DNA from: Eudorina sp. 2006-703-Eu-15
Lineage: Eukaryota; Chlorophyta; Chlorophyceae; Chlamydomonadales; Volvocaceae
Assembly: GCA_003117195.1 (NCBI GenBank)
Contig: BDSI01000071.1
Location: 124,001 to 188,000 of the forward strand
Length of the DNA stretch: 64,000 nucleotides
Reading direction: 5' to 3'
The position numbers were made by a program, and so were the translations under genes. The notes under the pieces were generated by a model that was not told where the DNA came from, did no database searches, and saw only the letters and a program-made list of their open reading frames with translations. Positions 10,345 through 24,800 of the stretch are shown piece after piece; the stretch's first letter is position 1, and each line of letters begins with the position of its first letter.

Positions 10345-12953
10345 CTGGCCGGGGAAACGGTGGGGGTGGGCGCGTCCGTGTCATGTCCCGCCGGGGCACG
10401 GAGATCGTAATTTCATTACGATGAAAGGAGAGACCAGGACCGCCAGACAGGGCACTCAGTGTTATAGAGGTTGGAGAGCCGGGCCATATCGGCCAGGTGC
10501 CAGTGACGGAACAGGGCGGGAACAGGGGTGGGTGCCCCAGGTGATGTAGGCGGGTTGGAACAGGAACACCCAGGGCACGACCGAAGCACGCGTAAGGACT
10601 GACGCTTGAGAGAGGCGCCCGTGACCTACGAACCCGTCAGGGGCTGGGCGCAACCGTTTGTCAATGCGCCGTCCGCTCCGCGCCCTCCGACCCTAGGGAC
10701 CTCGTGGGGCTGTCGGCTCATGTGGTGCTGCAGGCTGGGAGCGTCGTGGAGCAGGAGCAACCCACTGGCCCGGACGCGTGGGCCCCGCCATTGCTGTGCG
10801 CCTAGCCTAGTGGTCCCTTGTGGAAACAGCCAAACCGGGCGTCTGCCACGCACCAAAAATAACGGCGGCCACCGGAGTGGCAGCATGGCCGTTCGGGGCT
10901 GACGGCGGGTCCGCCATCTCGCTCCTAGGTGGGGGCCGGCCCTCGCGCGAGATCTGGGATCAGAGGGGGCGATGGAAGCAAGAGGCGGTTGCGGCAAGCG
11001 TATACAGAGAGAGACAGCACACCCATGTGCATGTGCCAGCACAGGTGTCCGTACAGGGCGTCCAATAAACCCGCCCAGACAGGATTTTGACGTAAATGCA
11101 GACTGTGTTGTGCGTCATTTGCGTAAAACTTAAAAGATATGTTTGCATCGTCAGGTGGATTTTAAATCTAAGCCTACGTCCCTGGGATTGCTGGCTGCAA
11201 CGCAGTGATTTGGGGTTAATTCCCCGAGACGTCCGCCTTGTTGTCAGTGGATATGTAACTTACAAATGATCAGGAGTAATACACGTCCGAGCCTTGAAAT
11301 TCTCCGAGGTGTTCCAGTCGCCAAGACGCAGGTGTCGTGGAGGGCTTACCGTAAATTCAAGGCGGCGCTGTAGTAATCAGTATCTCCTGTCAGCTGTCAC
11401 AAAACCTGGTAAAACGGATAACCAGAAAGCCGTACACAATTCGCCCGCGCTCCACTGCCGCGCGTGGACCGTACGAGCTCGTTGAAGCTTGTAACATCCA
11501 TCTATCCGCGCGTCACGCCCGCGCTCAGCACTCATACTGTTATCGCCTTCAGACTCGAGTGAATCACACCGTTCATCTTGAACCTGGCTCCAAACTGCCA
11601 CCGCGCGCGTAACGGAGTCGTCTATCAATATTTCTGCCGGTTGGCGATGGTGGCCGTTTCAGGCGGCCGCATGTAGGTACCAGAGCTCTGTTAGCGACAC
11701 TCATATTGTCGGGTGTAAACTTCTTGCAGAGGAGCAGCACACGCACACGTCAAAACACACGCTGCGTGATTGGCACATCGTGTACCGGTAGTTCCCCGTC
11801 ATCGACGTGCAACCCTGCCGCATTGCGATGCAAAGACATGCTCGAGATGTGGGGTTGGTGGTAATGCCGCCTGGTGTACTCTTGACGCCCCAGTGGTCTG
11901 TACTGTGCCTGCCGTGGTACTCTACCGGGAGCCGGTACTTCGCGGGGGCCGGTAGTACATACGCGGATGCGAGGAACTGAAGGGATGCCAGGAAAACGAT
12001 TCCGGCTGGGGCGACAGCCAGACACCTTCATGTTGGACATGGTGTTGCCGTACATGACGCGCGCTTGCCTCAGACAGTGCGGGGACATGCATTTGTGTTG
12101 AGGACGCAATCGGACGCCAACAGCTTCTGGTAGCGGCTGTCATGCCGTCAATCAAACCGTGCGGCTTAAGGAGACGATTACGACCCATCTCGACGGGCTG
12201 CGCCTGACAGTAACGGTGCCATACATGATTGCTGTCCTAAGCCTCAAACCCTCAAATACTCGGTTGGAAGGGTTGGTGATGCGTAGGATATCGTTGGTGT
12301 TGAGCTGGGCGCTGGTTAGCCCACACTCCTTGGTCCCTGCCCTGCGCGCTCGCTCCTGCCGGTGGTGCTCCTCCGCTGGCCCGCCAGCGTTGACAGTTGT
12401 CGACTTGAACGAAGCCTGATAATTTGTGAGGGAAACACTGTTTAGGGCAGGAGGTGCCGTGTCCATGGGCATGGCTGCCGCTTTGTGGGCTGGAACCGGT
12501 CGTGGGAACAGAGGTGGTGTGTCGTACACACGTGACTCGCCGGAAAATAGAAACGGCGATAGCTTGAAATAGAACTGTGGCGTAGGATGCACCGCATCCA
12601 TGTATATACTTCCTGCCGCCACAATAATACGGTGAATGACAAGCCCGAAAAGGGCTGAGACTGCAATACCAATTTTTTCAATTACCGTTTCCGTTACCAA
12701 CTCTTGAAATACTTCTATAGTTGTTAGGATAAGGTGTTGGGATACTGACAAACCCTGTCTCACCGTTAGAACACACCGGTCGTCAGTTCACGATTTGTTT
12801 GTTTTATAAGATACGTTGACATATCGTAAAGTAGTCGCGGATTAAACTCGTGAAACAGCTGGGCACAGTCAAGGGCCCCCAGCTTAGGGCTGCGATGACT
12901 CCCTTACTTTGTCCATATCGACGCGGTGCGTCCGCCTAAGCCGTTGGGACATC
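10345..12953. other. Region between HAD gene and TOR; no supported gene
   Basis: It should hold the missing first exon of the HAD gene and the divergent upstream regions of HAD and TOR. AT content rises from about 11.1 kb. A 203-codon minus-strand frame at 12152-12763 has no in-frame ATG for its first third and no motif I recognise. Confidence 0.5.
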
Positions 12954-15900
12954 ATGATGTTATCAGGCGTGGGCCCGGTGCCTGCCAAACCGGCTTTTAA
13001 GGCTGCCGATACGCTCTCTCGGCACCTCGAGGAGCTATGTCGGCCTGGCGCATGGGAGCGCCGAACAAAGGATGGGGATAAAGCATTATTGGAGTATATT
13101 GAGGCGGAAGCACGTGACCTGTCCCTGGAAGCCTTCGGCCGACTGATGTCGGACGTGTACCAGCGGATAGGCAGCATGCTGTTCAAGGGGTGAGTAACGC
13201 AGTACGTTTTCGTTTCTGGCAAAGGCGGTTGAGTGGGGACACAATGATATCGCTCTGAGCCTGTGTGATTGGGACCTGGGGTTGCGGTGTTCAGGGCAGG
13301 TCTTCAAACCCCAACCGCACGGAGGGTTACAGGCCTTGGGTCGGACGATGATGCCATGACCAGGGTGTCCTTATTTCCATGTTCTTGTGCCGCATCATCA
13401 TCGGTGTGCAACAAGACGCAATCGACCCGTTCACAGGAACGATATCACGCGACGGATGGGCGGCGTGTTGGCGATTGATGAGCTGACGGACGTCAAGGTA
13501 GGCTGACGCAGTGCCGCCCCCGCATTCGGCCCACGGACGGGACCTAGGGACACGCGGCCGCGGGGCAGCCGCGGGGTGGGCACTACCGCAGCTGCCATCG
13601 GCGGCTGCGGCTTCCCTGCTGCAGAGCGCGGACTGCCGACTGGCCGTCAATGGGCTTTGCATAGCCGTGACGTGCAGGATCGTGCAGCAGTAGGGGCAAG
13701 CGGCACTGCAAATCCTTACGGGTCCACAGCCCAACGGTCCATGCCGCTGCAGATGCGGTCCGCATCGTTGAGCCGCGTTGACTTTTGTCGTGCACGCCGC
13801 CCTGTGCGCCGCTCCCCTCCCGCAGCTGTCCGGCGATGATGCCGCCAAGACGTCTCGCCTCGCCAGCATGTTGTCCCGTGTGCTGGAGGACAGCGAGGAC
13901 GCAGCGCTGAGCGAGGTGGCCGCGCACACGCTGGGCCATTTGGTGCGGAGTGGCGGGGCCATGACGTCCGACATTGTCGAAAAGGAGGTGCGTGGGGAAT
14001 CTATCGGTTCGGATTGGTTGGCGCGCCGGGTCCTGCAGCATGCCTGAATGCCCTGATGCCATCCCCTGGTTGGCCCCGAGTACCAGACCGTTGTGCGTTG
14101 GAATGAAAGTCAGGGCCTTACGCTCAGCATGGTTCGCACTCGCTTGTCCGCGGAGGTACAGGGCGCCTCCCCAGAGGCGCCAGACCTTGGCTGTCTTCAT
14201 CAGCGGGTTGCATCAACGGGGATACTAGGCGCGCACTGGTCAAAGTGCAGAAAGCTGAGTTGGGCGCAGAATCAGTTGGCGCTACTTATTGTTGAGGCGT
14301 GATGCGGACTCCTGCTCCTTGGGCTCCCCGTTGCCAGATCCGGCGCTCGTTGTCGTGGTGTGACCCACGGGTCGAGCCGTCCGAATCGCGGCGGCTGACG
14401 GCGCTGCTGGTGTTGCACGAGGCGGCGGAGGCGGCGCCCGCGGTGTTCAACGTGCACGTCAAGAGCTTCATCGACGCCGTCTGGTTCCCGCTGCGCGATC
14501 CCAAGCAGCACATCCGGGAAGCGGCGGTGCGGGCGCTGAAGGTGAGCGAGCCCCCTGCTCCTCGTGTTATTAAACCCGCGATTTAAGCACTGCACCTGAA
14601 CCAGAAAGGCAGTGCCGTACAAGGGCGCTGGCTGGTGTTGACCCTCCTCTGCAAACAAAGCTTGGCGTGCGGAACTGATAAGCCTGTGGGTTTTGGACAA
14701 CCGGTCTGGTCGTCCTGGTTCGTTTCAAATGAGGTATCCATGGACTGGGCCAGGACAAGCTCACAAACGCACCTGGTCGCATAGGGGCATGGATGGAATC
14801 GTATGAGCCTCGCCGCGTTGCCACCTGCTGGTATGAGCTTCGCTGCGTTGCCACCTGGGGAATGGTCGGGCGCGGACATGGTCTTCTTTATCGACGTTAC
14901 ATGAAACGTGATTCACTTCATGCCTGATTCGTCAGTCGACACGGCTGGATTGACGTCTGTTACCGGGGCCTTGCCCTGTGCCCGGGTGAGCCCAACAGTC
15001 GATCGATCCATCGCCCTTGCGTGCTGCAGGCCTGCCTGTGTCTGGTGGAGAAGCGCGAGACGCGATACCGCGTGCAGTGGTACTACAAGCTGTTCGAGCA
15101 GACCATGCGCGGCATGAAGCGCGACCACCGCACGGGCTCCATGCCCTCCACGGAGTCCATCCACGGGTCGCTGCTGGCGCTAGCGGAGCTGCTGCAGCAC
15201 ACGGGAGAGTTCATGCTGGCCAGGTGCGGACGGGGCCGGGGCCGGGGGTCAGAAGCGCCGGGAGGGGCGGTTCCCGTTTCACTCCCCTCCACGCCATATG
15301 GCCGAGGGTGCGACGTGCGAGGAGGTAACAGGGTTGCCGGCGTGCCGTGCCGCCCTGCTCCCTCCCCGTAGATACAAGGAGGTGGTGGAGAACGTGTTCC
15401 GGTACAAGGACAGCAAGGAGAAGAACATCCGCCGCGCCGTCATCCATCTGCTGCCGCGCATGGCGGCCTTCTCGCCCGAGCGGTTCGCATCAGGTATGGG
15501 GTGCTTGGTTCGCGGGTTTTGATGGTGTTGCGGGGTTGGTAGGCTGCGGGGTAGGGAGGATGGAGGCGAAGACAGGGTACGCCCGTTGAGCAGGTGGCCC
15601 TTGGCAGCGTCGGTTGGGTTGTAGGGTTTAGTTTACAAACCTAAACCCTAAACCCTAGGCATTGGGCCTCCGAGACGCGCGCAAGTCAGGGGGCATGGTG
15701 CAGTAGACCAGGGTACAGTAGCGGCCGTGCAGCTGCATCACCATTTCACCTTAGACAGCTCTGCCGGCCATGATCACAACCAGACGTGCGGATCTTGTGC
15801 TTCCTGCTGCCCTGCTAACCCTACATTGTCCCCGCCGTCTGGTTGTCCTGTAGAGTACCTCTCCCGCGCCATCGCCTTCCTGCTGACGGTGCTCAAGAAC

Positions 15901-18793
15901 CCGCCGGAACGGGGAGCGGCGTTCGCGGCACTGGCGGACATGGCAGCGGCGCTGGCGCGGGTCAACTGCGCGGCCGGTGAGACGTGTCTTGAGCCAGCTT
16001 GGAGCAGAGGACCGCAGCCAAGCTTAGAAAGTTTCTGATAGGAACACCACAAAGGGCCAGCATTAACACGACGTTGGACGGGAATGTCTTTAGACCGTGA
16101 ATTGGATGGAGGAGTCGGGCGACTGGCTGCTGTGCGGCCGAAGTAATGAAGATCGTAGCTGATTGCAAGCGCTGCCATTCAAAACCCTTGCCCTTTACCC
16201 TCACTTGGCCGCATGCTTTCCTGTGATGGCCACTCAACGTGTTCCTTACTATGTGCACCCGGCGCCGGCTGTCTGACCTCTATGCCTCACCACCTGTGTT
16301 CTATGCCTCAACACCGGGGATCGCGTCGCCCCGGCAGGCTTCGAGGGGTGTTTGCAGCCCATCTACGCCTCCATCCGCGAGGCGCTGTCCGTCCCGCCGG
16401 CCGCCCGGGCCGCCGCGCGGCCCCGACCCGCGACGTGTCCGGAGGCGCTGCAGTGTGTGGGCATGCTGGCGGTGGCGCTGGGCCCGCTGTGCCGCCCGTA
16501 CGCGGCAGCGCTGATTGAGTCCATGGTGCTGACGGGCATCAGCGAGGTGCTCGTGTCTTCGCTGACCCAGGTGCGCCAAACCCAGCGGCTGTGCACCGCT
16601 CATTTGAAGGCCGGCGTGGTGGCCTGATCCAGCGTGAAGGTCGGAAGGCCGCTCATAACAGCATCGGACCCGGCGGATGACGGCCCTAACACGTAAAGCC
16701 TTCATTGATGATGGACCACACACCCACCGGCACCGGCACCCACTCATCTATGCCGCTGCCTGATGCGTCGTCGAAGTACAGCCGCGAGGCGCCACTGCAC
16801 GAGCCGGCGTCCGGCACGTGGGGCCTCTTTGGACTTTGATGAAATAGCCACAGGCGACACCCGCATATGGTGTCCACCAAGAAAATTGCGGCAGCAGCTT
16901 CCCGTGGCGGCGAGATGTTACTTACCCCCGGTCTTTCCTTGGTGACGTCCGTCCATGTCGTCCGGTCGCGCCGCTGCGGTGCCCTCAGGTGGCGAACTCG
17001 CTGCCGGAGCTGCTGGAGGACATCCAGTACCAGCTGCTGGACCTGCTGTCGCTGGTGCTGTCTAAGCGGCCCTTCAACAGCTCTACCACGCAGGTGGGGT
17101 GCGCAGCTGCGCACGCGCGTTGGGTGGGTGGGAGCGACGGTGATCGTAATAGTGGGCGGGGCTGCTGCCGGTCGAAGCAACCACGAGTACCATAACCACG
17201 CGCGTACTCGCGAGGTCACGCCTCGCGCCGGACAAGGGTGTTTGGGGCAGCTGGTTGGGGCAGCTGGTTGCTTCTCGTCAGGATAGATGTGGTGGCAGCT
17301 CAGTCTTCGACCAGCCCTGTCGGCCGGTCGGCTCTCGGCACAGTCGTCATCACGTAGGGACATGATGACAACTGTGCGGGCATGTGCGGGCCACAGTTCT
17401 TGTTCTGTAGGTTGGTTTTTCCATCCCCGGAAGCATCTACAATTGTGAATGGACGCGGTTGGTGCCACCCGCTTGCCTCCACAGCCCAAGTTCGCGGCGC
17501 TGAGCGCGGCCATTGCTGCGGGCGAGCTGCAGGGCAACGCGCTCATCAAGCTTGCGCTGCAAACCCTCGGTGAGCCAGGGGTGCGGGTTAGGACTGCCTT
17601 TGCACGCACGCTGTTTGCCCTCCTGGCTGAATGTCGTTAGTTACACGGCCCCAAGCCTGCGGGTGTGGACATCGTCCACAAGAATCATGCAGTAGACCAA
17701 AGGCGCAAGAAAGGAATGGCTGATGAGTTGCACATCGGGGAGGGCAGGCGGTACCTGCAGGGCAAGGCACGAATTGAGGCCTCCTATTGGGTCGTCCTTC
17801 CAGCACGGGTCTGGCTTTGCACCATCATCTCGAAAACAACTCTGCAGCTAAGCGCCATTTCATGCAACGCGATAAATTGTTACACGATGCATGTGCATGG
17901 AGGTTTCGGGGATGTCGCCGGTCCGGTTGCTGGCTCGGCCTGGTGTCATGGCCTCCGCGTCTCACCCAAATACGGTAATGCCTGGTGTCGTCCCGCTACC
18001 GCACCCACGCAGGAACCTTTGACTTTGGCGGCATCCAGCTGCTGGAGTTCATGCGCGACCACATCCTGGCTTACACGGAGGACCCCGACAAGGAGATCCG
18101 CCAGGCGGCGGTGCTCGCGGCGTGCAGGGTGCTGGAACGCCACGCAGCCACGGCCACCTCGGCGTCGGCTGTGGCGGGCGGCGCGCGCGCGGCGCAGCTC
18201 GCGAGCCAAGGTGCGCCTAGCTAGGATTGGGCGGGTCCGCCGCACTACTATCCTCCTCCCTGCCCCCCACTCATGCTTGGGCATGCGCGCGACAGGAGTG
18301 ATCCTACCGGGGATAGCAAAGACTATAGTCCCTACACAAATACCCGTGCCGCTCATACTGCTTGACCCGGTTGTGGTATTGTTCCTGCGCTCGCGTCATC
18401 CTGCATGACGGTCGGCGGTCGGCGGTGTCCTTCCCGCGGGCGGCCGCTGCTCCAGGCGGTGCGGCCACGGCCGTGTGGCACACTCGTGTGGTGGAGCGCT
18501 GCGTGAACCGGCTGCTGGTGGTGGCGGTGGCGGACTCGTCGGAGCGGGTGCGAAAGGAGGTGCTGCGGGCGCTGGTGGCCACCACTGCCCTGGACGACTA
18601 CCTGGCGCAGGTGGGCGCAGGGCGGAGGGAGGAGGAAGGAAGGAGGGGATGTCTGTGAAAACAGCCCCGGGAGGGAGGAGAGGGCCCGTTTGAGGGGACA
18701 GGTCGCCTGGGATGGCGCAGGGCGACATTTTGGCGGGATGGGTCCAGCGACCAGCATGATCATCATCAGCATCATCATCATCATCATCAGCAT

Positions 18794-18824
<31 letters not shown>

Positions 18825-21800
18825 AGCAGCTGTTTGACCTCGATGGCGTACCGCCGGCTGCGGGGTTGGTTTTCCGAGTTCCCGCGGTGCTCGTTTTGAG
18901 ATTTTTCGGGTGGTGAATCTGCCCTGCCGCGCAGGCCGACTGCCTCCGGGCGCTGTTCGTGGGTATGAACGACGAGAGCTGCACCGTCCGCGGCCTGGCC
19001 ATCCGTCTGGTGGGCCGCCTGGCGGACCGCAACCCCGCGCACGTCAACCCGGCGCTGCGCAAGCACCTGCTGCAGCTGCTGCATGACATGGAGTTCAGCC
19101 CCGACAACCGGGCGCGAGAGGGTGAGAGGCGCCACGTAACGGACGCCTGGGACATGTTCACATGCATCCGGACTCCATATGGTGGCATGCCATATATCTG
19201 GGCCCCTTGCCGGGCTTTGGCTGCATCGTGCTCGGGCTGAGTGTCTCCGCTGGTGGGGTACTTAAGGCAAAGCACGCACGCTGTCTGTCACATACTACGG
19301 CATGTATAGTCGGGATACACATTCACGGCGACGGGTGGCGCGTCTCGGGCGAGTTAGGATGGGCACCCTGGCCATGTGTCCCAACATCTGCGGAAACGGT
19401 AACGTATCAATTCATGGCGACAGAATGATATTCGGGGTGAGCAAATAGTGAGGCGGCGCGCGTAATGGCACGACCCACACAACGTCAGCGACGAGTACGG
19501 GACACATGTCGTCGTCCCGGGGTGCTCGATCTCTTAACGCCGGTCGCTCCCTGACTCATCTTTGCAGCCGGAATGTCGCTCCGGAATGCACACCAGCCCG
19601 GGGTGTTGGGGGGTTCGGGTTTTCCAATTCGCCCGTGCTTGCCCTGACCGATCGGGTTGCCCTCACTGTGCCGTGCCCTGTCCGCCTCAGAGAGCGCTTA
19701 CCTGCTGGAGGTTCTGATCACCAGCGCCGCCAGGCTCATCATGCCGTACGTGTCGCCCATCCAGAAGGCCCTGGTGGGCAAGCTGCGTGGCTCCGGGCCG
19801 GGCATTATCCCCACGGGCCTCGGCGGCGCGATCCCTCTGACGTCTGGCCCCGGCGCCATGCCAGGTAAGGGGCCGGCAGGGAGGTGGGAGGGGCGCTTCC
19901 TAGAACCTTGGTCGTTGTTGCCGTCCGACCGGGTCCGCAGACCGTGGGGTGTCCCATGCTGGCTTGCGGTCAACTCTGCGGTGCAGCGGGCCCCCCTTGT
20001 TGGGCCGTTGACCGTTAGGACCGTTAGGACCGTTGAGAACGCGTGTTGATGGCGCACACGCATGCGAAGCGGCGTTCGACCGCCAGACCACATCTTGCAG
20101 CAGTCTTGCAACGGCGTACGCCGTGGACCTGATGACGCAATCTATTCTCGTACCTCTGGTGGGCGCACGTGGTAAAACAAACCCGGTGTTGGCTTTGACC
20201 TTTTCCCCGCCGCTGGGGTTCGTCGCGCCGCAGCTCCCCTGGGCAGCGTCCCCAGCGCAGCCTCGTCGGTCCTGGGCTCCGCAATGCTCAGCAGCTCCAA
20301 GGACGTGGTGTCGGGCGCCGGCCCGGGTGGCGGAGGCGGCGCCGGGCCCAAGGCCAAGGGCGCGATCCACCGTGACCTGGTGAACGAGAATGTGGTCATC
20401 AAGGTACTCGGTTCCGCTGCGGGGCAGGGGTGAAGCAGCAAAACCAAACCCTAGAAACGAACCCGGGGCAGGGGCAGGGGCAGGGGCAGGGGCAGGGGCA
20501 GGGGCAGGGGCAGGGGCAGGGGCAGGGGCAGGGGCAGGGGCAGGGGCAGGGGCAGGGGCAGGGGCAGGGGCAGGGGCAGGGGATGGCGGAACCGTGTGAA
20601 GACGGACGGCCTCAAGAGGTGGGAGGGATGCCATCTTCTGGGCACTGCGTCTGTGCTCCCGACGACTGCCCCAGCAGATGCCGAGCCTGGGCGTTGCCGT
20701 GGTGCGGGTTGTAGTCACGTTGAGTGGGGACGGCGGGCTTCAGGCGGGCGCCAAGAGCTGTTCCGGTGGGGCATCCGCCCTCGGATCAGGGAGTTGGGGA
20801 TGTCGGTGGGCGCTTGCCAGGCGGCGTGCGCATGGGTACAGTGCGAAAGCCGCGCGAACGTGGAAGCATGCACGCCGCCTTATTCCCTCTGCCTCCAAGA
20901 CGTGCTATGGCGTGGTAAGGAGGAGTTGAAGCGTGTCATGGCATGGGCACAGCGTAGCCGCTGTACAGGTGTTGACGGGGACGGGGACGGGTACGAATCC
21001 ACCAGCGCCTTCGACGTCTGAGCGCCTTTGACTCCTCTGAGTCCGTACGGCACTTGTTTCCCGTCAACATTTCGGCCTGGGCCTGCAGACGGTGCTGTCA
21101 ACGCTGGGGGCGCTGGCCGAGGTGAGCGGCACCAACTTCCGGCCCTACATCAGCGAGGTGATGCCGCTGGTCATCGAGGCCATCCAGGTGCGGAATCCTT
21201 GGATGGCAGGGAAAGGAAAACGGCGGGAGGGAGGACAAATCGGGAAGAACCCAAGGCGAGAGCGTAGCAGAGCGGGTGGGTAGGACGGCCAGAGGGCGGG
21301 GCGCAGAAGAAGGGTGGAGGGACGGAGGAGCGGGGGCAGGAGGGCTGGAAGGACAGGCAGAGGAGGGAACGCCTAGTGGGGCGGGATTGCGGGGTGGGGC
21401 GGATGAGAAAGTCCACTTCTCCCTTGGATGAAGCCCCAGGTGTGCCGGAGGACCTGTCTGGAAGATTGCCGTGCATAACACCGCCGTGACGGTTGACTGG
21501 ACGAAATCCAGTATGAGGGAGCCCTTGAAGCCCGTGACCCGGCGCAAGGCTATTCCTTATCCGTTATTCCTTATCAGCCTGTCTCCGGATGTGTGGTCAC
21601 TGGGGATGACCACGTCCGCAGGACAACTCGGACAGCCATCGGCGGGTCGTCGCGGTCAAGACGCTTGGCTGCATCGTGTCCAGCTGCGGCAACGTCATGG
21701 GCCCCTACCTGGAGTACCCACAGCTGCTGTCGGTCCTGCTGCGCATGCTGCACGAGGGCCACGCCATGCAGCGGCGGGAGGTCATAAAGGTGCGCACGCG

Positions 21801-24800
21801 TCGCCGCGCACGGTTCCTTTTCCTTTTCCCTTTTCCCTTTCACTCCGTATGTTGCGCTAAGTACAGAAACAGAAACCTGTGCGCCGGAGAAGAGAAGCTA
21901 CTCGCGTGTCAAGTGTGCCCGCCTGGCAGCGCGTCCGGACAGTGCGGAGTTTGGCTCGGCGCCAACAGGACCCACTTGGAGGACCACCACCCTCCGCGCG
22001 ATCGCATGGCGTTTGAATGTGTCGCGTTTGAACACGGCCCCCCTGTCCAGGTCCTGGGCATCATCGGCGCGCTCGACCCGCACACGCACAAGGTCAACCA
22101 GGCCAGCCTCAGCGGCGAAGGGAAACTGGAGAAGGAGGGCGTGCGGCCGCTGCGACACGGCGCGGCGGCCGCTGCAGCCGCCGGCGGAACGGGCCTCGTG
22201 GGCGCCAGTGGGGACGCCGGAATGGGTGAGCGAGCGGCACGGGGCGGCGGGGAGGGTGGGTGGCAGCCGCAGTGAGCGCCCTGCCACCCACGCACGTGAG
22301 ACATCCCTCGGGAATGAAGCGAATCAGCTCTCGTCGCTGTGGGAAGGGCGGGCGGCGTGTCCGGCTGTCCGCCGGGCTGCGGGCTGGGTCTCAACCAAGG
22401 TGATGCAGTACTCTGTATTGTTCTCTTGAGATTTCATACTGCCGGACGGGCCAGCGTGTAATGCATCTGGGAAGATTCGGGCATACGCCGTTCTCGGGCC
22501 GCGCCGTCCGGTGGCCGGGGCAGTAGGGGTATCACCGAACCCCGTGCCCCCCTCGCCCACGGCCGTTCGACGCATCTCGCTGTCTCCCGCTGCCTTGCAG
22601 TGCCCGGCGACGAGGGCGGGCCCAGCGGCGACCTGCTCCCCTCCTCCGGCCTCGTGACCTCCTCCGAGGACTACTACCCCACCGTCGCCATCAACGCGCT
22701 CATGCGGGTGCTGCGCGACCCCGCGCTGGCCTCCCAGCACCTGGCGGTCATACGGGCCATGCTCTCCATATTCAAAGCGCTGCAGCTCAACGTCGTGCCC
22801 TACCTGTCCAAAGTGAGTTTCGTGGAGCGGGTTGAAAAGAAACAGCCCAGACACACACAGCCCGTGGAGCCGGTTGCATGGTGGCGCTGTGGCGCTGCGG
22901 CACCCGTGCACGCCGCCCATGTGCTGTATGCGGAGCAGCTGGGAAGGTTGGCCTCTAAGCACGACTCGACGGCCCGCGCGCACACAATGCTCTTGACGCA
23001 CGGTTACTTTCTTCCGGATTCAAAGTGCGGCATACCTGTGAAAGGGAAGCTCCTGAATCCACTCAGGAGGAACAAGGTGGGCATGCCAATGTCGAATATA
23101 ACTATACAACACGCCGCCCTGCCGTTACCGTACCCATCACGTCTGTGAACCACAGGTGCTGCCCATCCTGTTCGGCCTGTTGCGCGGCGGCGATGAGGCG
23201 CTGCGGGAGGAGGTCCTGGGGGCGCTGAGGTCGCTTGTGGGCTACGTGCGGCAGCACATGCGCCGCTTCCTGCCGGACATGATGCACCTGGTCCACGAGT
23301 TCTGGGTCGCCGCGCCGCGCACCTGCCTGTCGCTCATCGCGGACCTGGGCTTGGCGCTGCGTGACGACGTCAGGTGGGTGGGGAGCCAGCCCAGCCTGGC
23401 TTACCGGCAGCCCCGAGGGTCCTCCGGGGCCAGAGTCGGGGGGTGGTGGTGGTGTAAAATTGAAAAAAATAAACCCGAGAACGAACCCGGAGGGGCGGGT
23501 CTGGGGGGGGTGTTCCGAGGGCACGACTACCGTAGCACTGCAGCAGCGCTGTGCTCGGTATGGGTTGGCTGCGATTGGGACGTGAATGCGGCGATGCGCG
23601 GGCGTGTGGCGACGTCCCGGAGGTCGACCTTGCGTGGAAGCACGCCGCCTCCACCCCACGCACGGATTCGCCTCTTGAGGGTTTGGGATTATCAAATTTA
23701 CCACCCGCGACATCGGCCCCGCAGGCAGTATGTGCCCGAGCTGCTGCCCAAGTTCGTGGCGGTGTTCTGCGAGGCGGAGCGGTCGGGGACGTGGGACCTG
23801 GTGCGGCCTGCGCTCGGCGCACTGGAGGCTCTGGGCTCCGCCGTGGACGACTCGCTGCACCTGCTGCTGCCCTCCATGGTGCGGCTCATCAGCCCCTCGG
23901 CAAGCTCCACCCCCGCGGAGATCCGGCGGGCGGCGTTGCGGTGAGGCGGCCGGAGCGTGGGGCATGCCGTCGACATGCCAAAGGGGCCCAGGGCTTGGAT
24001 AGGCTTGGATAGGCTTGGATAGGCTTGGATAGGCTTGGATAGCGATAGGCGATTAGGCGTGGCTGTACTCGCGCTTTGAGGTGGAGTGGAGCCTGGCTAA
24101 CGCCGAGCACAAGCCGGCGAGAGAAGAATGAGGCCACAACTTGGTGCATGTGCTGACGTTGCGCTTGGCGTTTGGGCCTGTGTTTTTGTTAGGAGCTTGC
24201 TTGAAGGCCTGGCCGGGATTGGGGTCCCGTGCTTGGGGCCCCTTGGCGCTGCACTACAGCTCTGACTACGTCCGCCCAACTCTGCAGGTCCATGCGGAAA
24301 CTCATTCCGCGGATGCAGCTGGGCGGCTACGCGTCGGCCGTGCTGCACCCGCTGATCAAGGTGCGCCCACGGTCTCGACTCTTGGGTCGAAGTCAGTGCA
24401 TGGCGTTCCGTTGCAGCTTAGGCAGGATGCGTGAAAGCACACATGCGCCCTTCTGTTTAGTGAGAAACCCACCCGAACCGCCGAATCCCAGAATACTTGC
24501 CAATATGCCAAATGACCTGCAGTGCGGCCTTTTGTTGGTTGGAAGTCGATGCAACTAAGTGATCGGCCGCGTTTCACGGCCTATCACTGCCTCTGCAATC
24601 TGGGCAGACCTACCATATTGCCTTGGCAATGTTTGGCCAGATAGATCTATCGTATCACCTCGGCAATTTGTTGACCCCAGGTGCTGGATGGTCAAAACGA
24701 CGAGCCGTTGCGGCGCGACGCGCTGGATACGATATGCGCTGTGGCCGTGTGCCTGGGTCCGGACTTCGCCATCTTCGTGCCGACCATTCGCAAGGTACGG

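Noticed and set aside
9955..10549. Long plus- and minus-strand frames rich in Ala-Gln-Pro or Gly-Trp-Ala
   Set aside because: They arise from the 12-base tandem repeat, whose period is a multiple of three, and lie in an intron of the HAD gene.
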